From the NCBI RefSeq assembly GCF_025200715.1, contig NZ_CP104144.1, positions 1,922,001 through 1,986,000 of the forward strand: 64,000 bases of DNA. The letters are read 5' to 3'. This stretch comes from Rhizobium sullae. Its GTDB lineage: Bacteria > Pseudomonadota > Alphaproteobacteria > Rhizobiales > Rhizobiaceae. The position numbers and the translations under genes are program-made. Positions 63,763 to 64,000 of the stretch are shown here, in pieces. Numbering within the stretch: the stretch's first letter is position 1; every line of letters begins with the position of its first letter. The notes under the pieces are model-generated. The model was not told the origin of the DNA. It did no database searches and saw only the letters and a program-made list of their open reading frames with translations.

Positions 63763-64000
63763 CTAGAAGCCGCTGATCAGCTCGACCTTCGAGCCATCGG
63801 AGAAGCGTGAAAAACGGAAATCCTTAGGATCGACGACCGGCGGCCTGCCGGTAACGATATCGGCCATCAGCCGTCCGGCGGCCGGCCCGATGCCGAATCC
63901 ATGACCGGAAAAGCCGGTGGCTATATGGAAGCCTGGGATCCTATCAATCGCTGAAATGACCGGCACGGCATCCGGCGTCACGTCGATGTAGCCGGCCCAA
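63763..64000 (-). CDS. FAD-dependent oxidoreductase (DAO family), partial C-terminus
   Basis: The frame is open to the window edge and reads WAGYIDVTPDAVPVI then GFHIATGFSGHGFGIGPAAG and PKDFRFSRF, the usual C-terminal end of D-amino-acid/glycine oxidase-like enzymes. It precedes the binding-protein gene on the same strand, so two amine-oxidase-like enzymes flank this transporter. Confidence 0.87.
   Translation of the reverse strand, partial: WAGYIDVTPDAVPVISAIDRIPGFHIATGFSGHGFGIGPAAGRLMADIVTGRPPVVDPKDFRFSRFSDGSKVELISGF

Noticed and set aside
1..64000. tRNA, rRNA, integrase-bounded genomic island or replication origin
   Set aside because: I found no cloverleaf-like sequence, rRNA segment, phage-type integrase, repABC gene or clear attachment-site pair.

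Overview
The window looks like part of a large secondary replicon (chromid or megaplasmid) of a Rhizobiaceae bacterium of the Sinorhizobium/Ensifer/Rhizobium type. There are no rRNA, tRNA, ribosomal or replication genes. The content is accessory: surface polysaccharides, a Tad pilus, solute uptake and small regulators. The strongest taxonomic pointer is a gene pair matching bgsB-bgsA, the cyclic-di-GMP-activated mixed-linkage beta-glucan synthase of Sinorhizobium meliloti pSymB. This assignment is from recalled family features, not a database search.

Layout. (1) 1-8.0 kb: an alginate-type locus. algD, alg8 and alg44 run leftwards in the same order as the Pseudomonas operon, and alg44 leaves the window. 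A periplasmic AlgL-type lyase is divergent, followed by an extracellular PL7 alginate lyase with RTX repeats. (2) 8.2-15.6 kb: a truncated flavin reductase, a GGDEF-EAL protein, a tight four-gene membrane-lipid operon (PAP2, fatty-acid hydroxylase family, ICMT family, 52-aa membrane protein), then a graveyard of a subtilase pseudogene, an IS21-type end with istA remnant, and an IS30 remnant that truncates a membrane protein. (3) 15.8-30.3 kb: a near-complete Tad/Flp pilus locus: pilA, cpaA, cpaB, cpaC, a short lipoprotein, three pseudopilin-like genes, cpaE, an embedded L,D-transpeptidase, cpaF, tadB, tadC, an AAA ATPase, a coiled-coil membrane protein and a TadD-like TPR lipoprotein. (4) 30.3-32.0 kb: almost gene-free. 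(5) 32-48.6 kb: a second polysaccharide region with a priming sugar transferase, a GMC/Tat dehydrogenase pair, a GT4 glycosyltransferase, a PRTase-HAD fusion, a flippase, an HTTM-like/DCC set, an acyltransferase, an RTX-SGNH esterase and bgsBA. (6) 49.1-52.2 kb: a VapBC module, GFA-family and DUF2867 proteins, and a TetR regulator with twin operators. (7) 52.7-58.5 kb: pirin, two paralogous LysR regulators, a luciferase-like monooxygenase and a YcaC-like hydrolase. (8) 58.7-64 kb: an oligopeptide/amine-type ABC uptake operon without visible ATPases, flanked by two FAD amine-oxidase-like genes.

Together the genes suggest a biofilm and attachment island. Two glycan synthases carry, or belong to families with, c-di-GMP control (PilZ in Alg44; BgsA). 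A GGDEF-EAL protein lies between them on the map. Two RTX enzymes without signal peptides could trim the secreted polymers, and a Tad pilus supplies surface adhesion.
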